Positions 9,630 to 20,591 are shown, counted from the first letter of the stretch. The stretch: 64,000 bases of DNA from Streptomyces triculaminicus (GCF_017349075.1 NZ_JAFMOF010000001.1:868001-932000); one strand, 5' to 3'. The notes: generated by a model not told the origin, from the letters alone. Translations and numbers: made by a program.

Positions 9630-11756
9630 ATGAAGATCTCTTTCCTTTTGCAGAACGCCTACGGCATCGGCGGCACGATCCGGTCCACGTTCAATGTCGC
9701 GAGCGCACTCGCCGCCCGGCACGACGTCGAGATCGTGTCCACCATGCGCACCGGCGAGAAGCCCAGCCTCCCCCTGCACCCCAAGGTCAAGCTGGTCAAC
9801 CTCATCGACCAGCGGGCCGAGAAGGGCGCAGACCGCGAGAACGCCCTGCTCACGCAGGACAGCGGGTACATCCCGCCGGTGGAGGCGAAGGGCGCCCACT
9901 TCAACGCCCTCACCGACCAGCGTGTCGCCGCACACCTCGCGGAGACCGACGCCGACGTCGTGGTGGCCACCCGCCCCGGCCTGGTGATGTACCTCGCGGA
10001 GTTCGGCCAGGACCGCTATCTGCGGATCGGCCAGGAGCACCGGATCTACGGCACCCACGAGCCGACCATCCGCGCCTACCAGGACGCCGCCATCCCGCAC
10101 CTGGACGCCCACACCACCGTCTCCGAGGCGGACGCGCGCACCCACCGCGAGCGGTTCCCGGACGTCAGGACCAAGCTCGTCTGCCTGCCCAACGGCTGCC
10201 CCCCGTCCGAGGTCGAGCCCTCCGACGGCAGCGCCAAGCTCGTCGTCGCCGCCGGCCGCCTCATCCCCGTCAAGCGCTACGACCTGCTGGTCAAGGCCTG
10301 GGAGACCGTCGCCGCCACCCGCCCCGACTGGAAGCTGCGCATCTACGGCCGCGGCCCCGAGCTGCCCAAGCTCCGCGCCCAGATCGATCGGCTCGGCCTC
10401 GCCGAGGCCGTGACCCTGATGGGCGCCCACTCCCCCATCGAGACCGAGTGGGCCAAGGGCTCCATCGCCGCCGTGACCTCCCGCGAGGAGTCCTTCGGCA
10501 TGACGATCGTCGAGGCCATGGGCTGCGGCGTCCCCGTCGTCGCCACCGACTGCCCGCACGGCCCCGGCGAGATCATCACCGACGGCACGGACGGCCTGCT
10601 CGTCCCCGTCGGCGACAGCGACGCCATCGCCAAGGGACTCCTCAAGCTCATCGAGGACGACGAGCTGCGCCGCGCCATGGGCGCCGCCGCCAGGAAATCC
10701 GCCCAGCGATACGCCCCCGAACGCATCGCCGACGCGTACCTCGAACTGATCGACAGCCTCGGCGGCCCCCGCCCCCGCACCACCGAGCCCGCGTCCGCGC
10801 CCGCCGCCACCGCCGCCGCCGAGCCCGAGCAGATCCCGCTCGGCAAGCTGCTGCGCCGCACCGCCGGAAAGATCATCCGACCGCTGCGCCGCCCGGTGGC
10901 CAAGGCCGCCAAGCCGCCGGTCAAGACCGTCCTCAAGGACATCGTCGTCCGCAAGCCGCTGCGCCCGGTGGCCTCCTGCCGCGTCGACGCCGCCGGCGAC
11001 ATCCACGTCCTCGTCCAGCCCAAGGGCGTCAGCGGCGAAACGCTCTCCCTGACCGTCACCCGCCGCAAGGAGGGCAAGCCGATCGCCGTGCCGCTGCGGC
11101 CGCCCGCCACCGACGGCGCCCCCTGGACGGCCGTACTCGAACGGAGCGCGCTGCGCCTGGGCGAGGGCCGCTGGGACCTGCACGTGGTGCGCGCCGAGGA
11201 CAAGGCCCGCCGCCGCGTGGTCTCGCACCTCGCCGAGGGCCGCGGCCTGGTCGAGCTCGAGCCCCTGCCGGGCGGCCCGTTCACCTGGTGGGTGCCCTAC
11301 CCCACCGTCGACGGCTACCTCGCCCTGCGCGCCTGGCACCGCGACGCCCACGCCGAGGCCCGCTCGGTGCGCTCGGGCGACGACGCGCTCACGGTCGAAG
11401 GCACCCTGCACGGCGCGGAGTTCACCTCCGAGAGCAACCCCGTGGTCATCGGCACCCCGCGCGGCGAGACCGCGTCCGAGGTGTCGGCGGACGTCGAGGT
11501 CGTGGACCCCGCGTCCTTCCGCGTCACCCTCCCCTACGAGGCGCTGCGCGCCGCGCGGTCCGACGGCGAGGCCACGACGTGGGACCTGGCCCTGCGGATC
11601 ACCCCCGACGCGGAGCCGATCCGCGTCGGCCGGCTCATCGGCGACATCGTCGACCGCAACAAGACCGACCTCTACCCCACGGTCTCGGGCGTCCGCCCGT
11701 ACTTCACCATGTCCAGCGACCTGGCCGTGAACGTTCCCGCCACCGAAGAGGCCTGA
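9630..11756 (+). CDS. Glycosyltransferase family 4 with long C-terminal extension
   Basis: 708 residues. The first ~380 form a GT-B fold GT4 enzyme: MKISFLLQNAYGIGGTIRS (acceptor-side Gly-rich loop), VVAAGRLIPVKRYDLLVKAW, and the nucleotide-sugar EX7E region SREESFGMTIVEAMGCGVPVV. An Ala-rich linker (~385-400) and a basic stretch RRTAGKIIRPLRRP (a possible membrane-surface helix) follow, then ~280 residues of beta-rich sequence I cannot assign. Family knowledge suggests transfer of a sugar to a cell-envelope polymer or glycolipid; donor and acceptor are unknown. ATG start; bidirectional terminator just downstream. Confidence 0.85.
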   Translation: MKISFLLQNAYGIGGTIRSTFNVASALAARHDVEIVSTMRTGEKPSLPLHPKVKLVNLIDQRAEKGADRENALLTQDSGYIPPVEAKGAHFNALTDQRVAAHLAETDADVVVATRPGLVMYLAEFGQDRYLRIGQEHRIYGTHEPTIRAYQDAAIPHLDAHTTVSEADARTHRERFPDVRTKLVCLPNGCPPSEVEPSDGSAKLVVAAGRLIPVKRYDLLVKAWETVAATRPDWKLRIYGRGPELPKLRAQIDRLGLAEAVTLMGAHSPIETEWAKGSIAAVTSREESFGMTIVEAMGCGVPVVATDCPHGPGEIITDGTDGLLVPVGDSDAIAKGLLKLIEDDELRRAMGAAARKSAQRYAPERIADAYLELIDSLGGPRPRTTEPASAPAATAAAEPEQIPLGKLLRRTAGKIIRPLRRPVAKAAKPPVKTVLKDIVVRKPLRPVASCRVDAAGDIHVLVQPKGVSGETLSLTVTRRKEGKPIAVPLRPPATDGAPWTAVLERSALRLGEGRWDLHVVRAEDKARRRVVSHLAEGRGLVELEPLPGGPFTWWVPYPTVDGYLALRAWHRDAHAEARSVRSGDDALTVEGTLHGAEFTSESNPVVIGTPRGETASEVSADVEVVDPASFRVTLPYEALRAARSDGEATTWDLALRITPDAEPIRVGRLIGDIVDRNKTDLYPTVSGVRPYFTMSSDLAVNVPATEEA

Positions 11757-11762
11757 TACGAC

Positions 11763-11799
11763 ATCAGGTGGGCCTGACGCATCGCCAGGCCCACCTGAT
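11763..11799. terminator. Bidirectional terminator between glycosyltransferase and truA
   Basis: A perfect 14-bp inverted repeat (11763-11776 with 11786-11799) with a 9-base loop fills the 46-bp gap between two convergent genes, so it can serve both strands. Confidence 0.85.
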
Positions 11800-11802
11800 G
11801 GA

Positions 11803-12657
11803 TCAGCAGCAGCCCGCGCCGGGAAGCGTCCGCTTGTTGCGGGCCGCCAGGTTCCGCGCCGCCAGCTCGGAGTCGGCCGGATAGCCGACCTCCTCCAGCG
11901 TCAGCCCGTGCGGCCGCACGACATGCACCGCCGAGTCCCGCACCCCGGCGGCCAGCACCTTCCCCGGCCAGTCGACCGGACGGTGACCGTCGCCGACGAA
12001 CAGCATCGCGCCCACCAGCGAACGCACCATGTTGTGGCAGAACGCGTCCGCGCGCACGGTCGCTGTGATGACACCCGACGCGTCCCGCTCCCAGCTCAGC
12101 TGCTGGAGCGTGCGGATGGTCGTCGCGCCCTCGCGCTTCTTGCAGTACGCGGCGAAGTCGTGCTCGCCGACGAGCGCACGCGCGGCGGCGTTCATCGCGT
12201 CCACGTCCAACGGCCAGTCGTGCCACAGGACATGACCGCGCAACAGCGGGTCGACCCCACCGACGTGGTCGACGACCCGGTACGCGTAGCGCCGCCAGAT
12301 CGCGGAGAAGCGCGCGTTGAAACCGGCCGGCGCCTCGGCGACCTTCCACACGCGGACGTCGTGCGACAGCCGGCCGGCGAGCCGGCGCAGCAGCTTGTCC
12401 TCGTGCTCGGCCCACACCTCGGCCGGCAGATCGACATGCGCGACCTGCCCGCGGGCGTGCACCCCGGCGTCCGTACGCCCGGCGACCGTCAGCTCGTACG
12501 TCTCCTGGGACCGGGTCACGGTCCGGATCGCGGCCTCGATCTCACCCTGGACCGTGCGCTGTCCCTCGCGCTGCTTCGCCCAGCCGGAGAAGTCCTTGCC
12601 GTCGTAGGACAGGTCCAGCCGCACCCGGACGAAACCGGGCGCCACCTCGTCACTCAC
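11803..12657 (-). CDS. truA: tRNA pseudouridine synthase A
   Basis: Converts U38-U40 of the tRNA anticodon arm to pseudouridine. The 284-residue protein has the TruA catalytic motif [14 protein letters not shown] with nucleophile Asp63, the [11 protein letters not shown]-terminus, [15 protein letters not shown] and the C-terminal [14 protein letters not shown]. The ATG at 12657 agrees with family length. It is the last gene of the minus-strand run rpoA-rplQ-truA but is separated from rplQ by a strong hairpin, so it may depend on read-through or its own promoter. Confidence 0.96.
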   Translation of the reverse strand: MSDEVAPGFVRVRLDLSYDGKDFSGWAKQREGQRTVQGEIEAAIRTVTRSQETYELTVAGRTDAGVHARGQVAHVDLPAEVWAEHEDKLLRRLAGRLSHDVRVWKVAEAPAGFNARFSAIWRRYAYRVVDHVGGVDPLLRGHVLWHDWPLDVDAMNAAARALVGEHDFAAYCKKREGATTIRTLQQLSWERDASGVITATVRADAFCHNMVRSLVGAMLFVGDGHRPVDWPGKVLAAGVRDSAVHVVRPHGLTLEEVGYPADSELAARNLAARNKRTLPGAGCC

Positions 12658-12681
12658 CGAGTGTTCCTCTCAGAAATGCGG

Positions 12682-12714
12682 GACGGGCCCGCCCCCGGAA
12701 GGGGCGGGCCCGTC
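12682..12714 (-). terminator. Terminator downstream of rplQ
   Basis: A perfect 14-bp G+C-rich stem (12682-12695 with 12701-12714) with a 5-base loop, 20 bp beyond the rplQ stop. It is the likely end of the large ribosomal-protein transcript. Confidence 0.8.
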
Positions 12715-12734
12715 ACTGACACGCATCAGCGTTG

Positions 12735-13199
12735 TCAGGCGTCCTTCGACTCCTCGGCCGGAGCCTCGGCAGCAGCCTCGGACTCCTTGACCGCACGCTT
12801 GGTGGCGGCCTCGGCCTCGGCGACGGTCGCCTTCTTCGCGATCTCGCCCTCGACCAGCTCGATAACGGCCATCGGGGCGTTGTCGCCACGACGGTTACCG
12901 ATCTTGGTGATACGGGTGTAGCCACCCGGACGCTCGGCGAAACGCGGGGCGATCTCGGTGAAGAGGGTGTGGACGATGCCCTTGTCGGTGATCGTCTGCA
13001 GCACCTGGCGACGGTTGTGGATGTCGCCCTTCTTCGCCTTGGTGATCAGGCGCTCGGCGACCGGACGCAGGCGGCGGGCCTTGGCCTCGGTCGTCGTGAT
13101 GCGGCCGTGCTCGAAGAGCGACTTGGCGAGGTTCGCCAGCATCAGCTTCTCGTGCGCGGCACCGCCGCCCAGACGGGCACCCTTGGTGGGACGCGGCAT
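12735..13199 (-). CDS. rplQ: 50S ribosomal protein L17
   Basis: Large-subunit protein near the tunnel exit. 154 residues, starting [18 protein letters not shown], with [19 protein letters not shown] and [28 protein letters not shown] core blocks. The last ~35 residues are an Ala/Glu/Lys-rich tail typical of actinobacteria and absent from the 127-residue E. coli protein. It follows rpoA by about 130 bp, with a hairpin between the two genes. Confidence 0.97.
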   Translation of the reverse strand: MPRPTKGARLGGGAAHEKLMLANLAKSLFEHGRITTTEAKARRLRPVAERLITKAKKGDIHNRRQVLQTITDKGIVHTLFTEIAPRFAERPGGYTRITKIGNRRGDNAPMAVIELVEGEIAKKATVAEAEAATKRAVKESEAAAEAPAEESKDA

Positions 13200-13277
13200 G
13201 GTGTTTCTCCTAGGTGTCTGCCCCGGCCGTATCAGGTACCGGAGTCAGTATCCGAGCGGGCGGTCGCCCGTCGAAGA

Positions 13278-13301
13278 CCCGCGCCCCCGAAGGGGCGCGG
13301 G
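13278..13301 (-). terminator. Hairpin between rpoA and rplQ
   Basis: A 10-bp G+C stem (13278-13287 with 13292-13301) with a 4-base loop in the rpoA-rplQ gap. No U-tract. It may lower or pause read-through, or be an mRNA processing/stability site. Confidence 0.5.
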
Positions 13302-13330
13302 AAGGCTACAGAACCGTGAGGCCCGAGCTC

Positions 13331-14353
13331 TTAGTACTGCTCAGTCTCCACGAACCCGGCGTCCGCGTCGTCGTCGGCACCAAAGGCGTCGGCGGCAGCG
13401 GTCGGGTCGAATCCGGGCGGGCTGTCCTTGAGGGCCAGGCCCATGCCGGCCAGCTTCGCCTTGACCTCGTCGATCGACTTCGCACCGAAGTTGCGGATGT
13501 CGAGCAGGTCGGCCTCGGAGCGGGCGACGAGCTCACCCACGGAGTGGATGCCCTCGCGCTTGAGGCAGTTGTACGACCGAACGGTGAGCTCGAGCTCCTC
13601 GATCGGCAGCGCCAGGTCGGCGGCCAGGGCGGCGTCCGTGGGGGACGGGCCCATGTCGATGCCCTCGGCGTCGATGTTGAGCTCGCGGGCCAGACCGAAC
13701 AGCTCGACCAGGGTCTTACCGGCGGACGCCATGGCGTCGCGCGGGCGCATGGCCTGCTTGGTCTCGACGTCGACGATCAGCTTGTCGAAGTCGGTGCGCT
13801 GCTCGACACGGGTCGCCTCGACCTTGTAGGTGACCTTGAGAACCGGCGAGTAGATGGAGTCGACCGGGATACGGCCGATCTCCTGGCCCACCTGCTTGTT
13901 CTGGACGGCGGAGACGTAGCCGCGACCGCGCTCGACGGTCAGCTCCATCTCCAGCTTGCCCTTGGCGTTCAGGGTCGCCAGGACCAGGTCGGGGTTGTGC
14001 ACCTCGACGCCGGCCGGGGGGGCGATGTCCGCAGCGGTGACCAGGCCGGGACCCTGCTTGCGCAGGTACATCACGACCGGCTCGTCGTGCTCGGAGGAGA
14101 CGACCAGCTGCTTGATGTTCAGGATGAGGTCGGTGACGTCCTCCTTGACGCCCGGCACGGTGGTGAACTCGTGCAGGACACCGTCGATGCGGATGGACGT
14201 GACCGCCGCACCCGGGATCGAGGAGAGGAGCGTACGACGCAGGGAGTTGCCGAGGGTGTAGCCGAAGCCCGGCTCCAGCGGCTCGATCACGAACCGCGAG
14301 CGGAACTCGTCGACGACCTCTTCGGTCAGCGAGGGACGCTGAGCGATCAGCAT
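13331..14353 (-). CDS. rpoA: RNA polymerase alpha subunit
   Basis: Scaffold for RNA polymerase assembly and contact for UP elements and activators. 340 residues: alpha-NTD from [13 protein letters not shown] through [20 protein letters not shown] (dimerisation/beta contact), a linker near 225-245, then alpha-CTD with [21 protein letters not shown] and [14 protein letters not shown] (the helix-hairpin-helix DNA-binding part), and an acidic tail. It sits between rpsK and rplQ, the usual place. Confidence 0.98.
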   Translation of the reverse strand: MLIAQRPSLTEEVVDEFRSRFVIEPLEPGFGYTLGNSLRRTLLSSIPGAAVTSIRIDGVLHEFTTVPGVKEDVTDLILNIKQLVVSSEHDEPVVMYLRKQGPGLVTAADIAPPAGVEVHNPDLVLATLNAKGKLEMELTVERGRGYVSAVQNKQVGQEIGRIPVDSIYSPVLKVTYKVEATRVEQRTDFDKLIVDVETKQAMRPRDAMASAGKTLVELFGLARELNIDAEGIDMGPSPTDAALAADLALPIEELELTVRSYNCLKREGIHSVGELVARSEADLLDIRNFGAKSIDEVKAKLAGMGLALKDSPPGFDPTAAADAFGADDDADAGFVETEQY

Positions 14354-14412
14354 GGTGTGAATCCTTCAGTCATGGACACCCACTATTTGATGTCCTGAGG
14401 TACTACAAGGGT

Positions 14413-14448
14413 ACGGGCGATACGGCCCCGAGGAGCCGTACCGCCCGT
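14413..14448 (-). other. Hairpin in the rpsK-rpoA intergenic region
   Basis: A 13-position stem with one mismatch (14413-14425 with 14436-14448) in the 148-bp gap upstream of rpoA. Possibly an attenuator or processing site. Confidence 0.5.
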
Positions 14449-14501
14449 GTGCCGTTACGAAGCGGCGCGATGATGATCAGCGGGCCTCGCGGCCCGACGG
14501 A

Positions 14502-14906
14502 TCAGACGCGGCGGCGCTTCGGCGGACGGCAGCCGTTGTGCGGGGTCGGGGTGACGTCCTGGATGGAGCCAACCTCGAGGCCGGTCGCCTGGAGCGAACG
14601 GATGGCGGTCTCGCGACCGGAGCCCGGGCCCTTGACGAAGACGTCAACCTTGCGCATGCCGTGCTCCTGCGCGCGGCGAGCGGCCGACTCGGCGGCCATC
14701 TGCGCGGCGAACGGGGTGGACTTGCGCGAGCCCTTGAAGCCGACGTGGCCGGCGGAGGCCCAGGAGATCACGTTGCCCGTGGGGTCGGTGATCGAAACGA
14801 TGGTGTTGTTGAACGTGCTCTTGATGTGCGCGTGGCCGTGAGCGACGTTCTTCTTTTCCTTGCGGCGCACCTTCTTGGCAGCGCCCTGACGACCCTTGGG
14901 GGGCAT
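14502..14906 (-). CDS. rpsK: 30S ribosomal protein S11
   Basis: Small-subunit platform protein. 134 residues: a basic N-terminus with [20 protein letters not shown], then [52 protein letters not shown] and the end [18 protein letters not shown], all standard S11 blocks. It lies 68 bp downstream of rpsM in the same minus-strand operon. Confidence 0.98.
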   Translation of the reverse strand: MPPKGRQGAAKKVRRKEKKNVAHGHAHIKSTFNNTIVSITDPTGNVISWASAGHVGFKGSRKSTPFAAQMAAESAARRAQEHGMRKVDVFVKGPGSGRETAIRSLQATGLEVGSIQDVTPTPHNGCRPPKRRRV

Positions 14907-14974
14907 GTCTTACTCCTGTGGAGTGGAGGTGATCGGTCCTACAGCGAAGACCGCTGGTGAGCGTCCGCTGCGGA

Positions 14975-15355
14975 CTACTTCTTGCCCGGCTTCTTCTTGC
15001 CGGCGATCGCGCGACGCGGGCCCTTGCGGGTACGAGCGTTCGTGCTGGTGCGCTGACCGTGGACCGGCAGGCCACGACGGTGACGCAGACCCTGGTAGCA
15101 GCCGATCTCGACCTTGCGGCGGATGTCGGCCTGGATCTCGCGACGGAGGTCACCCTCGGTCTTGAGGTTGGCGTCCACGTACTCGCGGATCTTGACCAGG
15201 TCCTCTTCGGGAAGGTCACGAACGCGGGTGTTCGGGTTCACGCCAGTGGCGGCGAGAGTCGCCTGCGACTGGGTACGGCCGATACCGAAGACGTAGGTGA
15301 GTGCAACCTCCACGCGCTTGTCGCGCGGGATGTCAACACCGGAAACGCGTGCCAT
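14975..15355 (-). CDS. rpsM: 30S ribosomal protein S13
   Basis: Head protein contacting P-site tRNA and L5 (bridge B1b). 126 residues: [60 protein letters not shown] and [21 protein letters not shown], ending in a Lys-rich tail. rpmJ ends about 180 bp upstream, a gap with no recognisable gene. Confidence 0.98.
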   Translation of the reverse strand: MARVSGVDIPRDKRVEVALTYVFGIGRTQSQATLAATGVNPNTRVRDLPEEDLVKIREYVDANLKTEGDLRREIQADIRRKVEIGCYQGLRHRRGLPVHGQRTSTNARTRKGPRRAIAGKKKPGKK

Positions 15356-15532
15356 TCAATGGCTCCAGATGTTCTCGGGGGTCTGACACAGAGCCGTTCC
15401 CGGCCGCCGTACTAGGTACGTTCCGGGTCCCCGGCCCCCGCCGGAGGTGTCGCCAGCCTGGGCTGGACGGGCTCTGCGTATGTACGTATTGCTGTGCGTC
15501 GCGCGAAGAAACTGCGGAGTGCAGGTTCTGCG

Positions 15533-15646
15533 TCAGCCCTGGCGCTGCTTGTGGCGCAGGTTGTCGCAGATGACCATGACCCGGCCGTGGCGGCGGATCA
15601 CCTTGCACTTGTCGCAGATCTTCTTGACGCTCGGCTTGACCTTCAT
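15533..15646 (-). CDS. rpmJ: 50S ribosomal protein L36 (zinc-binding form)
   Basis: A 37-residue protein starting [19 protein letters not shown]. Cys11, Cys14, Cys27 and His32 form the zinc-binding C-plus version of L36. Lysine/arginine-rich, as expected for a protein buried in 23S rRNA. ATG at 15646; the gene lies 59 bp downstream of infA and upstream of rpsM, the standard infA-rpmJ-rpsM order. Confidence 0.97.
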   Translation of the reverse strand: MKVKPSVKKICDKCKVIRRHGRVMVICDNLRHKQRQG

Positions 15647-15705
15647 GGGTGTGAGGTTCTCCGGGTCAGTGCCGTCACCCCACAGCGGTGGGGCGCCGAC
15701 AAGAT

Positions 15706-15927
15706 CTACTTGTAGCGGTAGACGATCCGGCCACGCGTCAGGTCGTAGGGAGAAAGCTCCACGACGACCCGGTCATCCGGAAGGATGCGGATGTAGTGCA
15801 TCCGCATCTTGCCGCTGATGTGCGCGAGGACCTTGTGACCGTTCTGGAGCTCTACCTTGAACATGGCGTTCGGCAGAGACTCGATCACGGTGCCCTCGAT
15901 CTCGATGGCACCTTGCTTCTTGGCCAC
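15706..15927 (-). CDS. infA: Translation initiation factor IF-1
   Basis: 73-residue OB-fold factor that occupies the 30S A site during initiation. [21 protein letters not shown], then [19 protein letters not shown] and [22 protein letters not shown], near-identical to bacterial IF-1. A consensus-like -10 (TAGACT on the minus strand, 16013-16008) about 80 bp upstream suggests that infA-rpmJ-rpsM-rpsK-rpoA-rplQ can be transcribed independently of secY-adk-map. Confidence 0.98.
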   Translation of the reverse strand: MAKKQGAIEIEGTVIESLPNAMFKVELQNGHKVLAHISGKMRMHYIRILPDDRVVVELSPYDLTRGRIVYRYK

Positions 15928-16007
15928 GCTTCGCCTTTCGAATCGGCTACCTTGATCGACTCCCCCATATGCACGCAGGCATGCGGATACACGAGAGCCG
16001 ACGCATC

Positions 16008-16013
16008 AGTCTA
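16008..16013 (-). promoter_or_regulatory. Possible -10 box of an infA promoter
   Basis: TAGACT on the minus strand matches the common Streptomyces vegetative -10. No good -35 lies 16-18 bp upstream, so an activator or alternative sigma factor may be needed, or the match is chance. It sits in the map-infA gap, about 80 bp from the infA start. Confidence 0.4.
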
Positions 16014-16067
16014 CGTCAGGGCAACCGGAAAGCCTAATCCAGGGTGCTTGCCCCGCCGCAGAGATCC

Positions 16068-16904
16068 TTAAGCCAAGGGATCCGGCGCCGCCGTCACCCC
16101 GTACTGGGCCAGCTTCGCCCGGCCGCCGTCGACGGCCGTCAGGACCAGCGGGCCGTCCTCCGTCAGGGCGACGGAGTGCTCCCAGTGGGAGGACCAGCTC
16201 TTGTCGTCCGTGAGGACCGTCCAGTCGTCCGGGAGGACGTGCGTCTTCGCCGTGCCCAGGCTCACCATGGGCTCGATCGCGATGCAGAAGCCCGGCACCA
16301 GCTTCGGGCCCTTGCCGCGCTTGCGGGAGACGTAGTTCAGCAGGTGGGGGTCCATGTGCATCTCGGAGCCGATGCCGTGGCCGCCGTAGTCCTCGATGAT
16401 CCCGTACTTCCCCGAGGCCGGGCGGGGCTGGCGGCGGATGTAGCCCTCGATGGCCTTGGAGATGTCCACCAGGCGGTTGCCGCCCTTGACCGCCGCGATG
16501 CCCGCCCACATGGACTCCTCGGTCACCCGGGAGAGCTCGATGAGCTCCGGAGCGTGACCGGTGCCCACGAAGGCCGTGAAGGCCGCGTCGCCGTGCCAGC
16601 CGTCCACGATGGCGCCGGCGTCGATGGAGATGATGTCGCCGTCCTTCAGGACGGTCTTCGTGTCCGGGATGCCGTGGACGACGACCTCGTTCACCGAGGT
16701 GCAGATGGTGGCGGGGAAGCCGCCGTAGCCGAGGAAGTTCGACCTGGCCCCGTGCTCGGCCAGCACCTTGCGGGCGACCTCGTCCAGGTCCTTGGTGGTG
16801 GCACCGGGCACGGCGGCCTCCCGGGTGGCCGCGTGGATGGCGGCGACGACCAGCCCCGCCTCACGCATCTTCGCGATCTGCTCCGGGGTCTTGATCTCGA
16901 CCAT
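16068..16904 (-). CDS. map: Methionine aminopeptidase, type I
   Basis: Removes N-terminal Met from new proteins. 278 residues from ATG 16904 (MVEIKTPEQIAKMREAG). The five metal ligands can be seen in order: two Asp in SIDAGAIVDGWHGDAA, His in GGHGIG, Glu in AIEPMVS and Glu in WEHSVAL; the substrate His is in VVVHGIPD. An upstream in-frame start would add about 50 residues of low-complexity sequence and is rejected. Follows adk with a 17-bp-stem hairpin between them. Confidence 0.97.
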   Translation of the reverse strand: MVEIKTPEQIAKMREAGLVVAAIHAATREAAVPGATTKDLDEVARKVLAEHGARSNFLGYGGFPATICTSVNEVVVHGIPDTKTVLKDGDIISIDAGAIVDGWHGDAAFTAFVGTGHAPELIELSRVTEESMWAGIAAVKGGNRLVDISKAIEGYIRRQPRPASGKYGIIEDYGGHGIGSEMHMDPHLLNYVSRKRGKGPKLVPGFCIAIEPMVSLGTAKTHVLPDDWTVLTDDKSWSSHWEHSVALTEDGPLVLTAVDGGRAKLAQYGVTAAPDPLA

Positions 16905-17055
16905 GACGGCTGGCGCCTTTCTGAACGACGGATGAAACGTGTCCGCGGGCACCCGCCGCTCCCGGCGGCGACCCGCGGCACGGGCGGGGTGTCCGCACCC
17001 GCCCGGCGAAGCCGTGGCGGGCCGCCCGGGGCACGGGCCCGCCCGCCACAACACA

Positions 17056-17093
17056 ATACGGCCGCGATGCCCGGCAGGGCATCGCGGCCGTAT
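17056..17093 (-). terminator. Hairpin between adk and map
   Basis: A perfect 17-bp inverted repeat (17056-17072 with 17077-17093) with loop GGCA, 15 bp after the adk stop. It could end most secY-adk transcripts before map, or stabilise the 3' end of adk mRNA. Confidence 0.75.
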
Positions 17094-17107
17094 GCGACCC
17101 GAGTGGG

Positions 17108-17763
17108 TCAGGAACCTTCACGCTCCAGCGCGGCCATCGCGCGCTGGGTGACCTCGGCGACCTTGCCGAGCGCCGAGATCGTCACCACGAGGCCCTGGGC
17201 CTTGTAGTAGTCGATGATCGGCTCGGTCTCGCTGTGGTAGACCTCGAGCCGCTTGCGGACGGTGTCCTCGCTGTCGTCCTCGCGCTGGTACAGCTCGCCG
17301 CCGCAGGTGTCGCAGACACCCTCCGCGGCCGGCGGGTTGTAGATCGCGTGGAAGACGTGGCTGCTGTCCTTGCGGCAGATCCGGCGACCGGCGATCCGCT
17401 TGACCACCTCGTCCTCGGGGACCTCGAGGTCCAGCACCGCGTCCAGCTTGAGGTCGTCGGCCTTGAGGATCCCGTCCAGCGCCTCGGCCTGGGCGAGGTT
17501 TCGCGGGAAGCCGTCCAGCAGGAAGCCGCTCGCGGCGTCCGGCTGGTGCATGCGGTCCTTGGCCATCCCGATGGTGACCTCGTCCGGCACGAGCTGGCCG
17601 GCGCGCATGTACTCCTGGGCCTTCTGGCCCAGGGGCGTGCCCTGGCTGATGTTCGCCCGGAACAGGTCGCCCGTGGAGATGTGCGGGATGGCGAGGTTCT
17701 TGGCGAGGTACGCGGCCTGCGTACCCTTGCCGGCGCCGGGCGGCCCGACGAGGACGATTCGCA

Positions 17764-17764
<1 letters not shown>
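17108..17764 (-). CDS. adk: Adenylate kinase
   Basis: Balances ATP + AMP with 2 ADP. 218 residues, the long form: P-loop GPPGAGKGT (7-15), AMP-binding HISTGDLFR and GFLLDGFPR, and a LID domain with Cys/His residues (CRKDSSHVFH and CDTCGG) that could bind zinc. The ATG overlaps the secY stop by one base (TGATG), implying translational coupling; secY-adk is a classic pair. Confidence 0.98.
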
Positions 17765-19077
<1,313 letters not shown>

Positions 19078-19253
19078 GGTGCCTCCTGCGCCTCTCACGC
19101 AGCCACGTGAGAGGTGACGGTGTTGTGGTTCGACGAATACTTAACTGTCAAGTCCACCCGGACACAGGCCGGGCGGCTCGGAGGCATGGGCCTCCACTGA
19201 TACAGCAACAGTGCACGCCACCTTACCGGCGACCGTGCCCCCCTTGGAACGAC

Positions 19254-19289
19254 CAACCGGGGATGCCCCTTTTGGGACATCCCCGGTTG
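19254..19289 (-). terminator. Hairpin between rplO and secY
   Basis: A 16-position stem with one mismatch (19254-19269 with 19274-19289), loop TTTT, 14 bp beyond rplO. It may split the ribosomal-protein part from secY-adk-map or attenuate it. Confidence 0.6.
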
Positions 19290-19303
19290 TCAGATCAACG
19301 AAC

Positions 19304-19759
19304 TCAGATGAGCTCGGAAACGCTGCCGCCGGCGGCAGCGATCTTCTCCTTGGCGGAGCTGGAGACGGCGTCCACCGTCACCTGCAGCGCCACGGTGATC
19401 TCGCCCTGGCCCAGGACCTTGACGAGCTCGTTGTTGCGCACCGCGCCCTTGGCGACCAGATCGGCCACCGTGACCTCGCCACCCTGCGGGTAGAGCGCGG
19501 CCAGCTTGTCCAGGTTCACGACCTGGAACTGCTTGTGGGCGGGGTTCTTGAAGCCCTTCAGCTTCGGGAGGCGCATGTGGAGGGGCATCTGCCCACCCTC
19601 GAAGCGCTCCGGAACCTGGTAACGGGCCTTGGTGCCCTTGGTACCACGACCGGCGGTCTTACCCTTGGACGCCTCACCACGACCGACACGGGTCTTGGCG
19701 GTCTTGGCGCCCGGGGCGGGCCGGAGGTTGTGGACCTTCAGCGGGTTGTTCTCCGCCAT
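19304..19759 (-). CDS. rplO: 50S ribosomal protein L15
   Basis: Late-assembly large-subunit protein. 151 residues from [18 protein letters not shown], with the Gly/Lys-rich [21 protein letters not shown] segment and [18 protein letters not shown]. Start ATG is one base after the rpmD TGA (TGACATG), so translation is probably coupled. An ATG 18 bp upstream overlaps rpmD and is less likely. Confidence 0.97.
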   Translation of the reverse strand: MAENNPLKVHNLRPAPGAKTAKTRVGRGEASKGKTAGRGTKGTKARYQVPERFEGGQMPLHMRLPKLKGFKNPAHKQFQVVNLDKLAALYPQGGEVTVADLVAKGAVRNNELVKVLGQGEITVALQVTVDAVSSSAKEKIAAAGGSVSELI

Positions 19760-19760
19760 G

Positions 19761-19943
19761 TCAGTCGACCTCCTCAACCGTCACGAGGTGGCGGACGGTG
19801 TGCACCATGCCGCGGATCTCGGGACGGTCCTCCTTGACCACCACGTCGTTCATGCGCTTGAGACCAAGCGAACGAAGGGTGTCGCGGTGGTTCTGCTTGC
19901 TACCGATGTAGGACTTGACCTGCGTGACCTTGAGGCGAGCCAT
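19761..19943 (-). CDS. rpmD: 50S ribosomal protein L30
   Basis: 60-residue protein: [20 protein letters not shown], then [20 protein letters not shown] and a C-terminal VEEVD. This is the short bacterial L30. Its ATG overlaps the rpsE TAA by one base (TAATG). It lies between rpsE and rplO, as in most bacteria. Confidence 0.97.
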   Translation of the reverse strand: MARLKVTQVKSYIGSKQNHRDTLRSLGLKRMNDVVVKEDRPEIRGMVHTVRHLVTVEEVD

Positions 19944-20545
19944 TACGCACCCGCCCCTGCACGCGCCCGCAGCAGTGCGGCGGGGGCGACGTCCTCCAGC
20001 GGCAGACCACGACGAGCGGCGATCTCCTCGGGACGCTGCAGTCCCTTGAGGGCCGTCACCGTGGCGTGCACGATGTTGATCGGGTTCGACGAACCGAGCG
20101 ACTTCGACAGGATGTCGTGGATGCCGGCGCACTCGAGCACCGCTCGCACCGGGCCACCGGCGATAACACCGGTACCGGGGGAAGCAGGCTTGAGCAGCAC
20201 GACACCGGCCGCCTTCTCGCCAGTGATCGGGTGAGGCACGGTGCCCTGGATACGGGGGACCTTGAAGAAGTTCTTCTTGGCCTCTTCCACGCCCTTGGCG
20301 ATGGCAGCCGGAACTTCCTTGGCCTTGCCGTAACCGACACCGACCGTGCCGTCACCGTCGCCCACCACGACCAGCGCGGTGAAGCTGAAGCGGCGACCAC
20401 CCTTGACAACCTTGGCGACGCGGTTGATCGCGACTACGCGCTCAACGTACGCGGTCTTCTCGGCGGCAGCGCCACCGTCGCGACCCTTCCGGTCCCGCCG
20501 CTCGCCGCCACCGGCACCGCTTCCGCGGCGCTGGGGTCCAGCCAT
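19943..20545 (-). CDS. rpsE: 30S ribosomal protein S5
   Basis: Helps form the mRNA entry site and affects fidelity. 200 residues: a Gly/Arg-rich N-terminal extension of about 30 residues, then the double-stranded-RNA-binding domain with [34 protein letters not shown] and [16 protein letters not shown]. The loop VVKGGRR, where spectinomycin-resistance changes occur, looks unaltered. Followed by rpmD with a one-base overlap. Confidence 0.98.
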   Translation of the reverse strand: MAGPQRRGSGAGGGERRDRKGRDGGAAAEKTAYVERVVAINRVAKVVKGGRRFSFTALVVVGDGDGTVGVGYGKAKEVPAAIAKGVEEAKKNFFKVPRIQGTVPHPITGEKAAGVVLLKPASPGTGVIAGGPVRAVLECAGIHDILSKSLGSSNPINIVHATVTALKGLQRPEEIAARRGLPLEDVAPAALLRARAGAGA

Positions 20546-20591
20546 TGGATTTACCTCTCTCTGTTACGTCCGCTAGCTCCGGAACCGGGGC

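Noticed and set aside
7332..11411. A 1359-codon open frame on the minus strand across the lipoprotein and glycosyltransferase genes
   Set aside because: Shadow of real genes on both strands; Gly/Arg-rich translation with no start signal or recognisable domain.
17095..17109. Further copy of the S10/str leader hairpin near the adk stop (CGACCCGAGTGGGTC)
   Set aside because: Only the short GACCC/GGGTC arms match; the loop and flanks differ, and it overlaps the end of adk.
19146..19151. TTGACA on the minus strand upstream of secY as a promoter
   Set aside because: A perfect -35-like hexamer, but there is no acceptable -10 at 16-19 bp (the sequence there reads CCACAA). It may still work with an unusual spacing, so I did not list it.
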